The notes below the pieces were generated by a model, which was not told the origin of the DNA, made no database searches, and was given only the letters and a program-made list of their open reading frames with translations. Made by a program: the position numbers and the translations under genes. 64,000 nt of DNA, from assembly GCF_040957575.1 (NCBI RefSeq), contig NZ_CP162601.1:744001-808000 (forward strand). Direction: 5' to 3'. Source of the DNA: Vibrio sp. HB236076. Its GTDB lineage: Bacteria > Pseudomonadota > Gammaproteobacteria > Enterobacterales > Vibrionaceae. This document shows positions 18,230-28,549 of this stretch, piece after piece (positions within the stretch are counted from its first letter, which is position 1; every line of letters starts with the position of its first letter).

Positions 18230-20024
18230 TAAATTGAGACCAGGTTAGCTCACGGTCGATGACACAATCGGTACCTAAACTGAGCAAGCCGGTTTGACCT
18301 TGGAAAGTATGTCCATTCACAACCTTCATTTGCGGCAGTTCATCAAGCAAAGAATAAGCGTCCATCCCTAGGGCTTCGAGGCGCTTTTGCATGTTGGATT
18401 GTTGGCCCCACAATTCACTCATTTGCTGTTTGACGTTTTGGTCAGGAGTAATGAGAAGCGGAATGTCGCTGTAGCTGACGTTAGACAGATCTTCGTAACT
18501 TGGCGAGCCGTCGTTGCTGCGCGAGCTGGCAAACAATTTTGGCGGTTTGGCATCGGGGTTGACGGCCACATCGATGAAGGGCTTGATCAAGGTCAGCTCC
18601 GAACTGCGTGAAACGATATAAACGGCGTCGACATCGCGGCGGCTGCGGGCTTGAGTCTCTAATGGCTGGTTGACTAGGCGTTCGATCAACGCGATACGCT
18701 GACGACTGTCTTGCAGGCCAAAGGCTTTATTGATGTCGCGTTGCAAGCTGCGAGTATCGCCAAAGCTTTCGCTGGCGACCGGCGTGTCACTGAGTTTTTG
18801 CCATTCTTTGTCAAAAGCTTGGCTGACACGTTGACCAAAACTGCCTTTAGGCGTGATGATCATCGGGTAGCGATAACCTTGTTTGAACAAATGCTTAGCC
18901 GCTTGAGAGGCTTCTTGTTCTGGCGACAGTGACAGGTAGCACATTTGTAACCCAGGGTCGGTTTGATCGGGAATGTTCAACGCGAGGGCCGCGATTTGCG
19001 TGTTGTCTGTTGCCATGGCTTGTTGCAACTCTACAACTTTGTCTTTGGTCAGCGGGCCGACGACAAAGTCAATATTGTTTTCAAGTAAGGTCTGTTTAAT
19101 TTTTGCTGCGGAGTACAAATTGGTGTCGATCACCGACACCGATGCCTCGGGATCGCGATTTTGGTCATTGGTCATGGCAAAGATAAAGCCGTCGCGGATC
19201 AATTTGGCTTGGGGGGCGTATTTGCCCGTTAAAGGCAAGAGTAAAGCCGTGTGTTTTGGACGTACGATCTTCATGTCCAAAATATCAACGATGTCTTGGG
19301 GCGTATAGCGAGCCGCCGGGTGAGCTGAGTTTTCGGCTAACCAGTGTTTTAACGTATTTTGCAATTGACTGAGATTGTTGTTGAGCGTGTTGACGTAAAT
19401 GGCCAATTGCACCCAGCCATCGAGAATGTCTTCACTCTCTTTTACTGGCAGCTCAGTGAGTTGTTGTTGGTTGAAACCTGAAAAATTGTTCCAGATTTGC
19501 TCGGCGAGGCGCGCTTGCTGTTGTTCATCGACGTAACTGCTTAAGGCAACTAACTCGCGATTGGTCGCAAAGGCGTCACCGAGGTTTTGAAACGCTTGTG
19601 CTCTCATGGTGTGGTAGCGACGTTGTTGCTCGCGGTTAATGGGCATCTCGGCGTTAAAGCGCAACTGGTCTACCACCGCTTTATTGTTGCCTTGCTCAAG
19701 GTTGAGCTGCCCTTGAGTGAGTAAGTACTCAGCGTTTTGCACTGGGGTCATTGGGCTGCGATTAATGCGCACTAACAGGCGTTGCGTCAATGGCCAGTCG
19801 CCTTGTGCAAGGGCGGCTTTGGCGGCTAAAATCAACCAATCGCTTTGTTGGCTGCCTTCTGAGCTGTCGGCTTTGATCATATAACTTTCAACCGACTGGG
19901 TCGGCTGTGCACTGATGTCGAGACCTTCGCTTTGCTGCGGATTAGAAGAACAAGCCGCCAGCGCAATGGCTAGAGCGACTGAGCTTAAAAGGCGTGGTAC
20001 ACTGCGTTTTTTATGGTTCATCAT
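18222..20024 (-). CDS. lpoA: Penicillin-binding-protein activator LpoA
   Basis: A 600-residue outer-membrane lipoprotein that reaches through the peptidoglycan to stimulate PBP1A. The signal peptide ends in the lipobox LAAC (Cys about residue 25). An N-terminal TPR-like helical domain (about 40-250) is followed by a periplasmic-binding-protein-like domain (about 255-575, starting KHTALLLPLTGKYAPQAKLI). A second Met directly after the first could be the start. It heads the minus-strand operon with yraN, diaA and dolP and has its own promoter (20060-20088). Confidence 0.92.
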   Translation of the reverse strand: MMNHKKRSVPRLLSSVALAIALAACSSNPQQSEGLDISAQPTQSVESYMIKADSSEGSQQSDWLILAAKAALAQGDWPLTQRLLVRINRSPMTPVQNAEYLLTQGQLNLEQGNNKAVVDQLRFNAEMPINREQQRRYHTMRAQAFQNLGDAFATNRELVALSSYVDEQQQARLAEQIWNNFSGFNQQQLTELPVKESEDILDGWVQLAIYVNTLNNNLSQLQNTLKHWLAENSAHPAARYTPQDIVDILDMKIVRPKHTALLLPLTGKYAPQAKLIRDGFIFAMTNDQNRDPEASVSVIDTNLYSAAKIKQTLLENNIDFVVGPLTKDKVVELQQAMATDNTQIAALALNIPDQTDPGLQMCYLSLSPEQEASQAAKHLFKQGYRYPMIITPKGSFGQRVSQAFDKEWQKLSDTPVASESFGDTRSLQRDINKAFGLQDSRQRIALIERLVNQPLETQARSRRDVDAVYIVSRSSELTLIKPFIDVAVNPDAKPPKLFASSRSNDGSPSYEDLSNVSYSDIPLLITPDQNVKQQMSELWGQQSNMQKRLEALGMDAYSLLDELPQMKVVNGHTFQGQTGLLSLGTDCVIDRELTWSQFND

Positions 20025-20059
20025 AGCTATGAATTCTCTGTAATTCTTTGCAAATTGTC

Positions 20060-20088
20060 TTTATATTAATCGCTGAAGTGATGGTAAA
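20060..20088 (-). promoter_or_regulatory. lpoA operon promoter
   Basis: Minus-strand TTTACC, a 17-bp spacer and TATAAA, 36 bp before the lpoA ATG. It overlaps the region just before rsmI, which is divergent. Confidence 0.55.
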
Positions 20089-20091
20089 CAA

Positions 20092-20961
20092 ATGACAGAT
20101 CAAAAAAATTGTCCAAATCAAGAAGCGTGTTTGTACATAGTACCTACGCCAATCGGAAATTTGGCCGATATCACACAACGGGCTGTTGAGATTCTCAGTA
20201 GCGTCGACCTCATCGCGGCAGAAGACACACGTCATACGGGTAAACTGCTCGCACATCTCAATATTGCCACGAAAACTTTCCCACTGCATGACCACAACGA
20301 GCAACAAAAGGCTCAGGTCTTGGTGGAAAAACTGCAAGCGGGCAGTTCGATTGCTTTAGTTTCAGATGCAGGCACGCCTTTAATTAGTGATCCAGGGTAT
20401 CATTTGGTCAGTCAATGTCGTCAAGCAGGTGTCAAAGTTGTGCCATTACCCGGTGCTTGTGCCATGGTGACCGCCTTGTCAGCCTCGGGGTTGCCTTCCG
20501 ATAGTTTTAGCTTTGAAGGCTTTTTCCCTCCCAAGAGTAAAGCACGCCAGGATAAGTTGCAGCAAATTTTAAAGGTCTCACGCACTTGTATTTTTTACGA
20601 ATCGCCCCATCGCATTCTCGATACCCTTGACGATATGTTAGCGGTATTGGGCCCTGATCGGGAAGTGGCTTTTGCCAGAGAGTTGACCAAAACCTTTGAA
20701 ACCATCGTCAACAAGCCGCTTGCCGAGCTAAAACGTTGGATTGAAAGTGATGAAAACCAACGCCGCGGAGAGATAGTGGTGTTAATTCACGGTTTTCGCG
20801 AGGACGCTGCCGATGAGTTCCCCGAACCGGCGTTGCGTTTGTTGACGCGCTTAAAAGAAGAGTTGCCGTTAAAGAAAGCCGCCGCCGTGACCGCCGAGAT
20901 GTATCAGCTGAAAAAAAATGCCTTGTACAAATGGGGCCTCGAACATTTGGCCGATAATTAA
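20092..20961 (+). CDS. rsmI: 16S rRNA 2'-O-methyltransferase RsmI (C1402)
   Basis: A 289-residue SAM-dependent tetrapyrrole-methylase-fold enzyme that methylates the ribose of C1402 in 16S rRNA. Motifs are [46 protein letters not shown] and YESPHRI. It pairs functionally with RsmH, encoded 650 bp downstream, which adds the N4 methyl group to the same nucleotide. The length matches E. coli (286). The Shine-Dalgarno sequence is weak. It is divergent from lpoA, as in related genomes. Confidence 0.95.
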   Translation: MTDQKNCPNQEACLYIVPTPIGNLADITQRAVEILSSVDLIAAEDTRHTGKLLAHLNIATKTFPLHDHNEQQKAQVLVEKLQAGSSIALVSDAGTPLISDPGYHLVSQCRQAGVKVVPLPGACAMVTALSASGLPSDSFSFEGFFPPKSKARQDKLQQILKVSRTCIFYESPHRILDTLDDMLAVLGPDREVAFARELTKTFETIVNKPLAELKRWIESDENQRRGEIVVLIHGFREDAADEFPEPALRLLTRLKEELPLKKAAAVTAEMYQLKKNALYKWGLEHLADN

Positions 20962-21012
20962 TTCGCCAGTGCTGGCTTTTTGAGCACTTGGTGTTTGGTT
21001 ACTTATCTGCGC

Positions 21013-21041
21013 TGGACAGTGACGGGGTTTGCCGTTAGTAT
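21013..21041 (+). promoter_or_regulatory. rnpB promoter
   Basis: TGGACA, a 17-bp spacer and TAGTAT, ending 8 bp before the predicted 5' end of the RNase P RNA. A GC-rich discriminator (TCGCCTC) follows the -10. Confidence 0.82.
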
Positions 21042-21048
21042 TCGCCTC

Positions 21049-21437
<389 letters not shown>

Positions 21438-21446
21438 GATTGCAGA

Positions 21447-21477
21447 CCCACCATTACTTGTTAATGGTGGGTTTTTT
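21447..21477 (+). terminator. Terminator after rnpB
   Basis: A 10-bp perfect stem (CCCACCATTA/TAATGGTGGG) followed by six T residues. Confidence 0.92.
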
Positions 21478-21548
21478 GCTTTTTACTGACGAAAAAAGGG
21501 TTTGCGCATTTTAAACTGAGAGCTAACAGGCGCAAATCCACTCAAATA

Positions 21549-21577
21549 GTGGCACGAGAAATTGAAAACGGTACACT
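21549..21577 (+). promoter_or_regulatory. Candidate promoter of the dcw cluster
   Basis: GTGGCA, a 17-bp spacer and TACACT, 37 bp before the rsmH start. It is the only candidate found between the rnpB terminator and rsmH. A single TGGG follows, not the repeated TGGGN boxes expected for MraZ control. Confidence 0.4.
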
Positions 21578-21613
21578 AGATGGGTTTTTGCCCCGAGATT
21601 GAATGAGATAAAG

Positions 21614-22573
21614 ATGACAGAGACTTTCCAACACATATCCGTGCTATTAAATGAATCCATTCAAGGCCTTGCTATTAAGCCAGACGGTATTTATATCGAC
21701 GGAACTTTTGGTCGCGGAGGCCACAGCCGAACCATTTTATCTCAGTTAGGCCCCGAAGGCCGTCTGTACAGTATCGATCGCGATCCACAAGCGATTGCCG
21801 AAGCGGGCAAAATCGACGATCCTCGTTTTACCATTATTCACGGCCCTTTTTCCGGGATCGCCGACTACGCAAAGCAGTATGGTTTAGACGGTAAGGTCGA
21901 TGGGGTCTTGTTGGATTTAGGGGTGTCATCACCGCAACTCGACGATGCAGATCGCGGCTTTAGTTTTATGAAAGACGGCCCGTTGGACATGCGGATGGAT
22001 CCCAGCACCGGTGTGCCTGTGTCTCAGTGGCTACTCGAGGCGGATTTGGACGACATTACTTGGGTGATCCGTGAGTTTGGTGAAGATAAACACGCCCGCC
22101 GCATTGCCAAAGCCATTGTTGCCCATCGCGAAGACGAAGACAAAGCCCCTTTGACGAGAACCGGCCAACTGGCAAAATTGATTTCTGAAGCCGCTCCCAA
22201 AAGCTTTAAAGAAAAAAAACACCCCGCCACGCGCGCGTTTCAGGCGTTTCGCATCTATATCAATAGCGAATTAGAAGAAATTGACACCGCTTTGAAAGGC
22301 GGGCTTGAGATCCTCGCGCCACAAGGGCGCTTGTCGGTCATCAGTTTCCACTCGCTAGAAGATCGCATGGTAAAACGCTTTATTCGCAAGGAAAGCCAAG
22401 GCCCAAGTGTGCCGCACGGTATCCCATTGACTGAGGCGCAAATTGCCGAGTTGGGCCAAGCCAAACTCAAAGCCATCGGCAAAGCGATTAAACCCACCGC
22501 TCAGGAAGTTGAGCAAAATCCACGATCGCGTAGCTCAGTATTGAGAATTGCGGAAAAAATGCCACAACTATGA
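21614..22573 (+). CDS. rsmH: 16S rRNA m4C1402 methyltransferase RsmH (MraW)
   Basis: A 319-residue SAM-dependent N4-cytosine methyltransferase acting on C1402 of 16S rRNA. The N-terminus is [13 protein letters not shown], followed by the SAM motif [14 protein letters not shown]; conserved [11 protein letters not shown] and [13 protein letters not shown] are present. The ATG at 21614 is preferred over an upstream in-frame TTG because MTETFQHIS matches the family start. It is the first gene of the dcw cluster here; mraZ is absent. Its stop overlaps ftsL by ATGA. Confidence 0.95.
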   Translation: MTETFQHISVLLNESIQGLAIKPDGIYIDGTFGRGGHSRTILSQLGPEGRLYSIDRDPQAIAEAGKIDDPRFTIIHGPFSGIADYAKQYGLDGKVDGVLLDLGVSSPQLDDADRGFSFMKDGPLDMRMDPSTGVPVSQWLLEADLDDITWVIREFGEDKHARRIAKAIVAHREDEDKAPLTRTGQLAKLISEAAPKSFKEKKHPATRAFQAFRIYINSELEEIDTALKGGLEILAPQGRLSVISFHSLEDRMVKRFIRKESQGPSVPHGIPLTEAQIAELGQAKLKAIGKAIKPTAQEVEQNPRSRSSVLRIAEKMPQL

Positions 22574-22899
22574 GTCGAAAAAACGCCGCTCAAGCCCCTA
22601 ATTTAGCCAAGTTGATCGCGGTCGATTTACTGACCGTTGGTCGTATTCCTTTGGTGTTGATGGTGTTTATTTTTGCCAGTGCGATGGGGGTGGTGTTTGC
22701 TACCGACCACACACGAGAGGCGGTGGCGATGAAAGAACAATCGTCACAAGAGCGCGATCACCTCGACAGTGAGTGGCGTAACTTGATGATTGAGGAAAAT
22801 GCCTTGGCAGAACATACCCGAGTTCAAGCCATTGCCCAGGCGGATTTGGAGATGAAGCGCCCCGATGGCGATAAAGAAGTGGTGGTGAAAGAGCCATGA
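22570..22899 (+). CDS. ftsL: Cell division protein FtsL
   Basis: A 109-residue bitopic inner-membrane division protein. It has a short cytoplasmic N-terminus, one transmembrane helix (about residues 29-45) and a periplasmic coiled coil (about 50-90, with heptad Leu and Ala) ending in a charged tail. FtsL joins FtsB and FtsQ and activates the FtsWI synthase. It overlaps both neighbours by four bases (ATGA with rsmH and with ftsI). The sequence is poorly conserved; the call rests on topology, size and position. Confidence 0.92.
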   Translation: MSRKNAAQAPNLAKLIAVDLLTVGRIPLVLMVFIFASAMGVVFATDHTREAVAMKEQSSQERDHLDSEWRNLMIEENALAEHTRVQAIAQADLEMKRPDGDKEVVVKEP

Positions 22900-24590
22900 G
22901 TCGCGATAATCAAAGTACGTTATTTATTCGTTGGCGTTATTACTTACTCATCGGTTGTGTGGGGCTGGCTTTTATTGCTCTGGTCGCGCGCTTGGCCTAC
23001 ATTCAAATCATTGAGCCTGACAACTTGATTCGCCAAGGTGACTTGCGTTCGGTAAGGGTTAAAGCCTTGCCTTCATACCGCGGTAATGTCACGGATCGCA
23101 ATGGCGAACCTTTAGCGGTCAGTGTGCCTGTCGAAGCGGTTTGGGCCGATCCGGTGAGCATTTTTAAAGCCAACGCCCTAAGTCAACAACAGCGTTGGTT
23201 TGCCCTTGCCGATGTGTTGGGACTCGACCGTCAGGCCTTAATCGATAAAATTAAAGCCAATCAATCACGCCGTTTTATTTACTTACAACGACAAGTGAGT
23301 CAACCGATGGCCAATTATGTGCGCGAGTTGAAATTGCCTGGTGTAGGGCTTAAACGCGAGTCGCGTCGCTACTACCCCGCGGGTGAAATCAGTGCGCATT
23401 TGGTTGGCGTTACCGGGATTGATGGTCACGGCCTTGAAGGGGTCGAACGAACTTACGATCAATGGTTAACCGGCGAAGAAGGCAAGCGGACTGTGCGCAA
23501 AGACCGCTATGGTCAAGTGGTCGAGAATATTTCCCACGAAGACCGCCGCGAGGGCAAACCGCTTAATTTAACCATAGATCAAAGGTTACAGGCGATTGCG
23601 TATCGAGCGGTGAAGCAAGCGGTCGCCGATTATCGCGCGACCTCGGGCTCGGCGGTAATGATGGACATCAAGACCGGCGAAATACTCGCTATGGTCAATG
23701 CGCCGTCTTATAACCCCAATAATCGCAGCGATTGGCAAAGCTTTAAAATGCGCAACCGCGTGATCACCGATTTGATAGAACCCGGTTCCACGGTGAAACC
23801 CTTTGTGGTCGTCAGTGCGTTGGAAAACGGCGCTGCGGATAAAGACACTGTGATTGATACCGGCAACGGCATTATGCGTATCGGCGGCAGTCGAGTGCGC
23901 GATTCGTCTCGAGTCGGCAAAGCCGATTTGCGCACCATTTTGAAGAAGTCGAGTAACATTGGCGTGGCCACCTTAGCCTTACGCATGCCAATTGAAGCCT
24001 TGCTCGGCATGTACAGCTCAGTTGGTCTTGGTCAGGTGTCTGGGCTGAGTTTGGTGGGGGAAGCCAGTGGTATTTTTCCCTCTAAACGACGTTGGTCTGA
24101 TTTTGAGATTGCCACTTTGGCGTTTGGCTATGGTATTGCGGTCACGCCAATTCAATTAGTCCACGCTTATGCCACCTTGGCCAATCATGGCAAACTGGAG
24201 CCGATTCATATCATCAAAGGCAATAAAAGTGGTCAAGCGCGACAAGTGATGAGCCCTCAGTATGCCGATATGGTGTTTGATATGCTTGAATCGGTGACAC
24301 AAAAAGGTGGCTCTGCGGTTCGTGCCGCTGTTCCTGGTTATCGCATTGCTGCCAAAACCGGTACGTCGCGCAAAGCCGATGCCGGTGGGTATAGTGACGA
24401 ATACGTTGCCTTGACGGCTGGTGCGGCGCCAGTGAGTAACCCGCGCGTCGCGTTGGTGGTGGTGATCAATGAGCCACAAGGCGATCAGTACTATGGCGGC
24501 GCGGTTGCCAGCCCAGTGTTTTCAGAAATAATGAAGGGCGCGTTACAAATTCTCAACGTGCCGCCCGATGGCAATAACTTTAAAGAATAA
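22896..24590 (+). CDS. ftsI: Septal peptidoglycan transpeptidase FtsI (PBP3)
   Basis: A 564-residue class B penicillin-binding protein. One N-terminal transmembrane segment (about 16-36) is followed by the pedestal domain and the transpeptidase domain with Ser298 in STVK, SSN in KKSSNIG and KTGT in AAKTGTSRK. It crosslinks septal peptidoglycan with FtsW. Length is close to E. coli FtsI (588). The ATGA overlap with ftsL suggests coupled translation. murE starts 18 bp after its stop. Confidence 0.97.
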   Translation: MSRDNQSTLFIRWRYYLLIGCVGLAFIALVARLAYIQIIEPDNLIRQGDLRSVRVKALPSYRGNVTDRNGEPLAVSVPVEAVWADPVSIFKANALSQQQRWFALADVLGLDRQALIDKIKANQSRRFIYLQRQVSQPMANYVRELKLPGVGLKRESRRYYPAGEISAHLVGVTGIDGHGLEGVERTYDQWLTGEEGKRTVRKDRYGQVVENISHEDRREGKPLNLTIDQRLQAIAYRAVKQAVADYRATSGSAVMMDIKTGEILAMVNAPSYNPNNRSDWQSFKMRNRVITDLIEPGSTVKPFVVVSALENGAADKDTVIDTGNGIMRIGGSRVRDSSRVGKADLRTILKKSSNIGVATLALRMPIEALLGMYSSVGLGQVSGLSLVGEASGIFPSKRRWSDFEIATLAFGYGIAVTPIQLVHAYATLANHGKLEPIHIIKGNKSGQARQVMSPQYADMVFDMLESVTQKGGSAVRAAVPGYRIAAKTGTSRKADAGGYSDEYVALTAGAAPVSNPRVALVVVINEPQGDQYYGGAVASPVFSEIMKGALQILNVPPDGNNFKE

Positions 24591-24608
24591 TGGCCAACTG
24601 GAGATGTC

Positions 24609-26093
24609 ATGTTAACTTCACTCTCTTTATCTCAATGCATCCGACCTTGGATTCATCACCTCGAAGCGCGCTGTGAGGACATCCAAGTTCGGTCGATGAC
24701 CTTAGACAGCCGCGAGGTGTCTAAAGGCGCGCTGTTTATTGCCATTCAAGGTCATCAACTCGACGGCCGCCAGTACATTCCTCAGGCGATAGACGCAGGT
24801 GCGGTGGCGGTTCTCAGTGAATGTGACATGCCCACTGAGCATGGCCACGTACAATGGGTTGAAGATATCCCCATCATCTCGTGGTATCGCTTATCCAGCG
24901 ATTTATCGGCTGTGGCCGCCCAGCGTTACCCTCATGAACTGACCATGATTGGCGTTACCGGTACCAATGGCAAAACCACCATTAGCCAGTTGATTGCACA
25001 ATGGCTTGGCTTGTTGGCGCGCCCCTGTGCGGTGATGGGCACGACCGGCAATGGGTTTTTGCCCGAGCTGACCCCGAGCGTCAACACCACGGGTAACGCG
25101 GTCGATATTCAGCGCACCTTGTATGACTTTGCCGCACAAGGCGCGCATTTCGCCGTCATGGAAGTGTCTTCACACGGTTTAGTGCAGCAACGGGTCAAAG
25201 CCTTGCATTATCAAGTGGCTGTTTTTAGTAACCTCAGCCGCGATCACTTAGACTATCACGGCAGTATGCAAGAGTATGCCAAAGCCAAGCAGTTGCTGTT
25301 TACCACTCATCAATGCGCGCAACCCGTTTTCAATGTCGATGACCCGGTGGGGGCGCAGTTTTTTCAGCAGCGACCTGATGCCATTGCGGTCTCACTGCAA
25401 GGTGCGGTGACGGCTGAGAAGGCACTGTGGGCCGAAAGCGTGGTGTATCGCGATCACGGTCTTGAACTGAGCATCGATGGCCATTGGGGCCGCGGTGAGT
25501 TGACCGTGCCACTCATTGGTGAATTCAACGCGATGAATGTGATGTTGGCGTTAGCCAGCTTATTGGCGTTGGGCATTCCTTTAGCGCGTTTGCTCAGCAC
25601 GGCCAATCAACTGAGCTCAGTGATAGGGCGGATGGAGCTCTTTCAAGCGCCAGATAGAGCCAAAATAGTGGTTGATTATGCCCACACGCCAGATGCCCTA
25701 GACAAAGCACTGCAGGCTTTAGCCAGCCACTGCCGTGGTCAACTTTGGTGTATTTTTGGCTGTGGTGGCGAGCGCGATACGGGTAAACGTGCCATGATGG
25801 CCAAGATTGCTGAGCAAAAAGCCGATAACGTGGTCGTGACCAATGACAACCCGCGCTCAGAAGATCCCATGACCATTGTCAATGACATTCTCGCCGGCAT
25901 GAGTGAACCGCAAAAAGCCTTGGTTGAATTAGATCGCTATGCCGCGGTTGCACTAGCGCTAGCGCAGGCTGGCGCCGATGATGTGATTTTATTGGCCGGC
26001 AAGGGACACGAAGATTATCAAGTGATCAACGGGCAGACAGTGGTGTATTCCGATCGCGATACGGCACGTTTGTTGTTGGAGGAGACACCATGA
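24609..26093 (+). CDS. murE: UDP-MurNAc-tripeptide synthetase MurE (meso-DAP type)
   Basis: A 494-residue ATP-dependent Mur ligase that adds the third stem residue. The P-loop is GVTGTNGKTT (115-124). The motif DNPR in VTNDNPRSEDP is the known mark of meso-diaminopimelate specificity; lysine-adding enzymes differ there. It uses the product of the DAP pathway, to which dapB at 42.5 kb contributes. Its stop overlaps murF (ATGA). Confidence 0.97.
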   Translation: MLTSLSLSQCIRPWIHHLEARCEDIQVRSMTLDSREVSKGALFIAIQGHQLDGRQYIPQAIDAGAVAVLSECDMPTEHGHVQWVEDIPIISWYRLSSDLSAVAAQRYPHELTMIGVTGTNGKTTISQLIAQWLGLLARPCAVMGTTGNGFLPELTPSVNTTGNAVDIQRTLYDFAAQGAHFAVMEVSSHGLVQQRVKALHYQVAVFSNLSRDHLDYHGSMQEYAKAKQLLFTTHQCAQPVFNVDDPVGAQFFQQRPDAIAVSLQGAVTAEKALWAESVVYRDHGLELSIDGHWGRGELTVPLIGEFNAMNVMLALASLLALGIPLARLLSTANQLSSVIGRMELFQAPDRAKIVVDYAHTPDALDKALQALASHCRGQLWCIFGCGGERDTGKRAMMAKIAEQKADNVVVTNDNPRSEDPMTIVNDILAGMSEPQKALVELDRYAAVALALAQAGADDVILLAGKGHEDYQVINGQTVVYSDRDTARLLLEETP

Positions 26094-27448
26094 TTCCAAT
26101 GCGCTTAAAGGACATCGCCAAACAGTTAAATGGCCAATTACACGGCGGTGATCTTGTTGTGGAGCACGTGTCGACGGACACTCGTCAGATCAGCGATAAC
26201 AGTTTGTTTATTGCGTTAGTCGGCGAGCGTTTCGACGGCCATCAATTTGCCGGCCAAGCGATTGAACAAGGGGCGAGTGCATTACTGGTCGAGCGTTATG
26301 TTGAAGGGGGCTCCCCTCAAATCGTCGTGGCCGATACCCGTCAAGCGCTCGGTCAGCTCGGCGCTTATGTGCATCGTCAATGCCATGATAAAACCGTCGC
26401 CATCACTGGCAGCTGCGGCAAAACGACCGTCAAAGAAATGGTGGCCAGTATTTTGGGCCAAAAAGGACGCGTGCTTTTTACTCAAGGCAATTTTAACAAC
26501 GATATCGGTGTGCCGCTGACGTTATTGCGTTCAACGCCAAATGATGATTATGCAGTCATTGAGCTCGGTGCTAACCACATCGGAGAAATTGCGTTGACCA
26601 CACAGTGGGTACAACCCGACATCGCGCTAGTCAATAATGTTGCAGCGGCGCACTTAGAAGGGTTTGGCTCTATTGATGGGGTCAAACAAGCGAAAGGGGA
26701 AATTTACCAAGGGCTTTCAGAGCAGGGCGTGGCCTTGGTCAACCTAGACAGCCACGGCGAAGATTGGTGGCAAACGCATTTTGCCAAGCGCCGTGTGATC
26801 ACCTTGTCTGTCCAACAACCAGCGGATTACGGCGCGCAAAACGTGGTACTTAACGCGCAAGGCTGTGCGTCGTTTACCCTCAAAACGCCCCTTGGCGAGC
26901 AAGACATTGCGCTGTCGTTACTTGGCCAACACAACGTCAGTAATGCCATTGCTGCCAGTGCCATTGCCATCGAAATGGGCGCAACCCTGAGTGAAGTCGC
27001 CAGTGGGTTACAGTTGGTTAAGCCTGTCAAGGGGCGAGTGAACGCGCAACAGCTCACCGACAAGATTAACTTGATTGACGATAGCTATAATGCCAGTGTA
27101 CCGGCGATGTTGGCGGCAGTGGATGTTTTGGCATCATTTGCATCTGAGCGTTGGTTGATTTTAGGTAATATGGCGGAGTTAGGTCAACAAAGCCTTGAAC
27201 TTCATCGCCAAGTTGGCGAATATGCTGCTCAATTTGCGTTTGAGCAGGTACTGACTTTTGGCGAGGAGGCCAAAGTGATCAGTGAGGTGTGTCAGGGGCG
27301 ACATTTTTCGTGTCACCAAAGTATGATTGACTACATAGAACAACAACTTGCTGCACAGCCGCAGGCTCAACATACATTATTAATCAAAGGGGCGAACAGT
27401 GCAGGGATGTATAACGTTGCTGACGCTTTGAAGGAGAACTACGCATGA
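26090..27448 (+). CDS. murF: UDP-MurNAc-pentapeptide synthetase MurF
   Basis: A 452-residue Mur ligase that adds D-Ala-D-Ala to give the UDP-MurNAc-pentapeptide. The P-loop is [13 protein letters not shown], with [14 protein letters not shown] and [11 protein letters not shown] following. The ATG at 26090 has GGAGG upstream and overlaps the murE stop; a second in-frame ATG three codons later is possible. Its stop overlaps mraY (ATGA). No ddl gene for making D-Ala-D-Ala is in this window. Confidence 0.96.
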   Translation: MIPMRLKDIAKQLNGQLHGGDLVVEHVSTDTRQISDNSLFIALVGERFDGHQFAGQAIEQGASALLVERYVEGGSPQIVVADTRQALGQLGAYVHRQCHDKTVAITGSCGKTTVKEMVASILGQKGRVLFTQGNFNNDIGVPLTLLRSTPNDDYAVIELGANHIGEIALTTQWVQPDIALVNNVAAAHLEGFGSIDGVKQAKGEIYQGLSEQGVALVNLDSHGEDWWQTHFAKRRVITLSVQQPADYGAQNVVLNAQGCASFTLKTPLGEQDIALSLLGQHNVSNAIAASAIAIEMGATLSEVASGLQLVKPVKGRVNAQQLTDKINLIDDSYNASVPAMLAAVDVLASFASERWLILGNMAELGQQSLELHRQVGEYAAQFAFEQVLTFGEEAKVISEVCQGRHFSCHQSMIDYIEQQLAAQPQAQHTLLIKGANSAGMYNVADALKENYA

Positions 27449-28527
27449 TTATTTGGCTTGCCGAATTGCTACAGCCATATTTTTCTTTTTTTCGCTTGTT
27501 TGAATACTTGTCGTTTCGAGCGATTTTAAGCATTTTGACCGCACTGGTTCTATCCTTGTGGATGGGACCGCGTTTGATCAAGCGCTTGCAAATGATGCAG
27601 ATTGGTCAAGTGGTTCGCCACGACGGCCCAGAGTCGCATTTTAGTAAGCGAGGTACGCCGACCATGGGCGGGGTGATGATACTGGCGTCCATCGGCATCA
27701 CCACCTTGTTGTGGGCAGACTTGTCTAACCCTTATGTCTGGGCTGTCTTGTTTGTCTTATTTGGCTACGGCGTGGTTGGTTTTATCGATGATTATCGCAA
27801 AGTGGTGCGAAAGAACACCGATGGTTTGGTCGCGCGCTGGAAGTATTTTTGGCAATCGGTGATCGCTCTTGTCGTCGCGTTTGCTTTGTATGCGATTGGT
27901 CACGATAGCCCAGCAACTCAATTGGTGGTGCCGTTTTTCAAAGACGTGATGCCTCAACTGGGGTTATTTTATATCGTATTGACCTATTTTGTGATTGTCG
28001 GTACCAGCAATGCGGTCAATTTAACCGATGGGCTTGACGGATTAGCCATTATGCCGACCGTGCTGGTGGCTGCAGGCTTCGCTGTGATTGCTTGGGTAAC
28101 GGGCAATGCCAACTTCTCTGACTATTTGCATTTGCCTTTTGTGCCACACGCGTCCGAGCTGGTGGTGGTGTGTACTGCCATTGTCGGGGCTGGCCTTGGC
28201 TTTTTGTGGTTTAACACTTACCCAGCACAAGTGTTTATGGGCGATGTTGGTTCACTGGCCTTAGGTGGTGCCTTGGGTACCATTGCGGTATTAGTGCGTC
28301 AAGAATTGGTGTTAGTGATCATGGGCGGAGTGTTTGTGATTGAGACTCTGTCGGTTATTTTGCAAGTCGGCTCTTATAAATTGAGAGGGCAACGCATTTT
28401 TCGCATGGCACCGATCCACCACCACTACGAACTAAAAGGCTGGCCTGAACCGCGAGTGATTGTGCGTTTCTGGATTATTTCTATTGTGTTGGTATTAATT
28501 GGTTTGGCAACGCTAAAAGTTCGCTAA
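27445..28527 (+). CDS. mraY: Phospho-MurNAc-pentapeptide translocase MraY
   Basis: A 360-residue polytopic inner-membrane enzyme that makes lipid I from UDP-MurNAc-pentapeptide and undecaprenyl phosphate. About ten hydrophobic helices are visible. Catalytic and metal residues lie in [31 protein letters not shown] and the [11 protein letters not shown] loop. The length equals E. coli MraY (360). It overlaps murF by four bases, and murD begins 22 bp downstream. Confidence 0.97.
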   Translation: MIIWLAELLQPYFSFFRLFEYLSFRAILSILTALVLSLWMGPRLIKRLQMMQIGQVVRHDGPESHFSKRGTPTMGGVMILASIGITTLLWADLSNPYVWAVLFVLFGYGVVGFIDDYRKVVRKNTDGLVARWKYFWQSVIALVVAFALYAIGHDSPATQLVVPFFKDVMPQLGLFYIVLTYFVIVGTSNAVNLTDGLDGLAIMPTVLVAAGFAVIAWVTGNANFSDYLHLPFVPHASELVVVCTAIVGAGLGFLWFNTYPAQVFMGDVGSLALGGALGTIAVLVRQELVLVIMGGVFVIETLSVILQVGSYKLRGQRIFRMAPIHHHYELKGWPEPRVIVRFWIISIVLVLIGLATLKVR

Positions 28528-28549
28528 ACGGGCAGTGAGGAAAAGGGCA

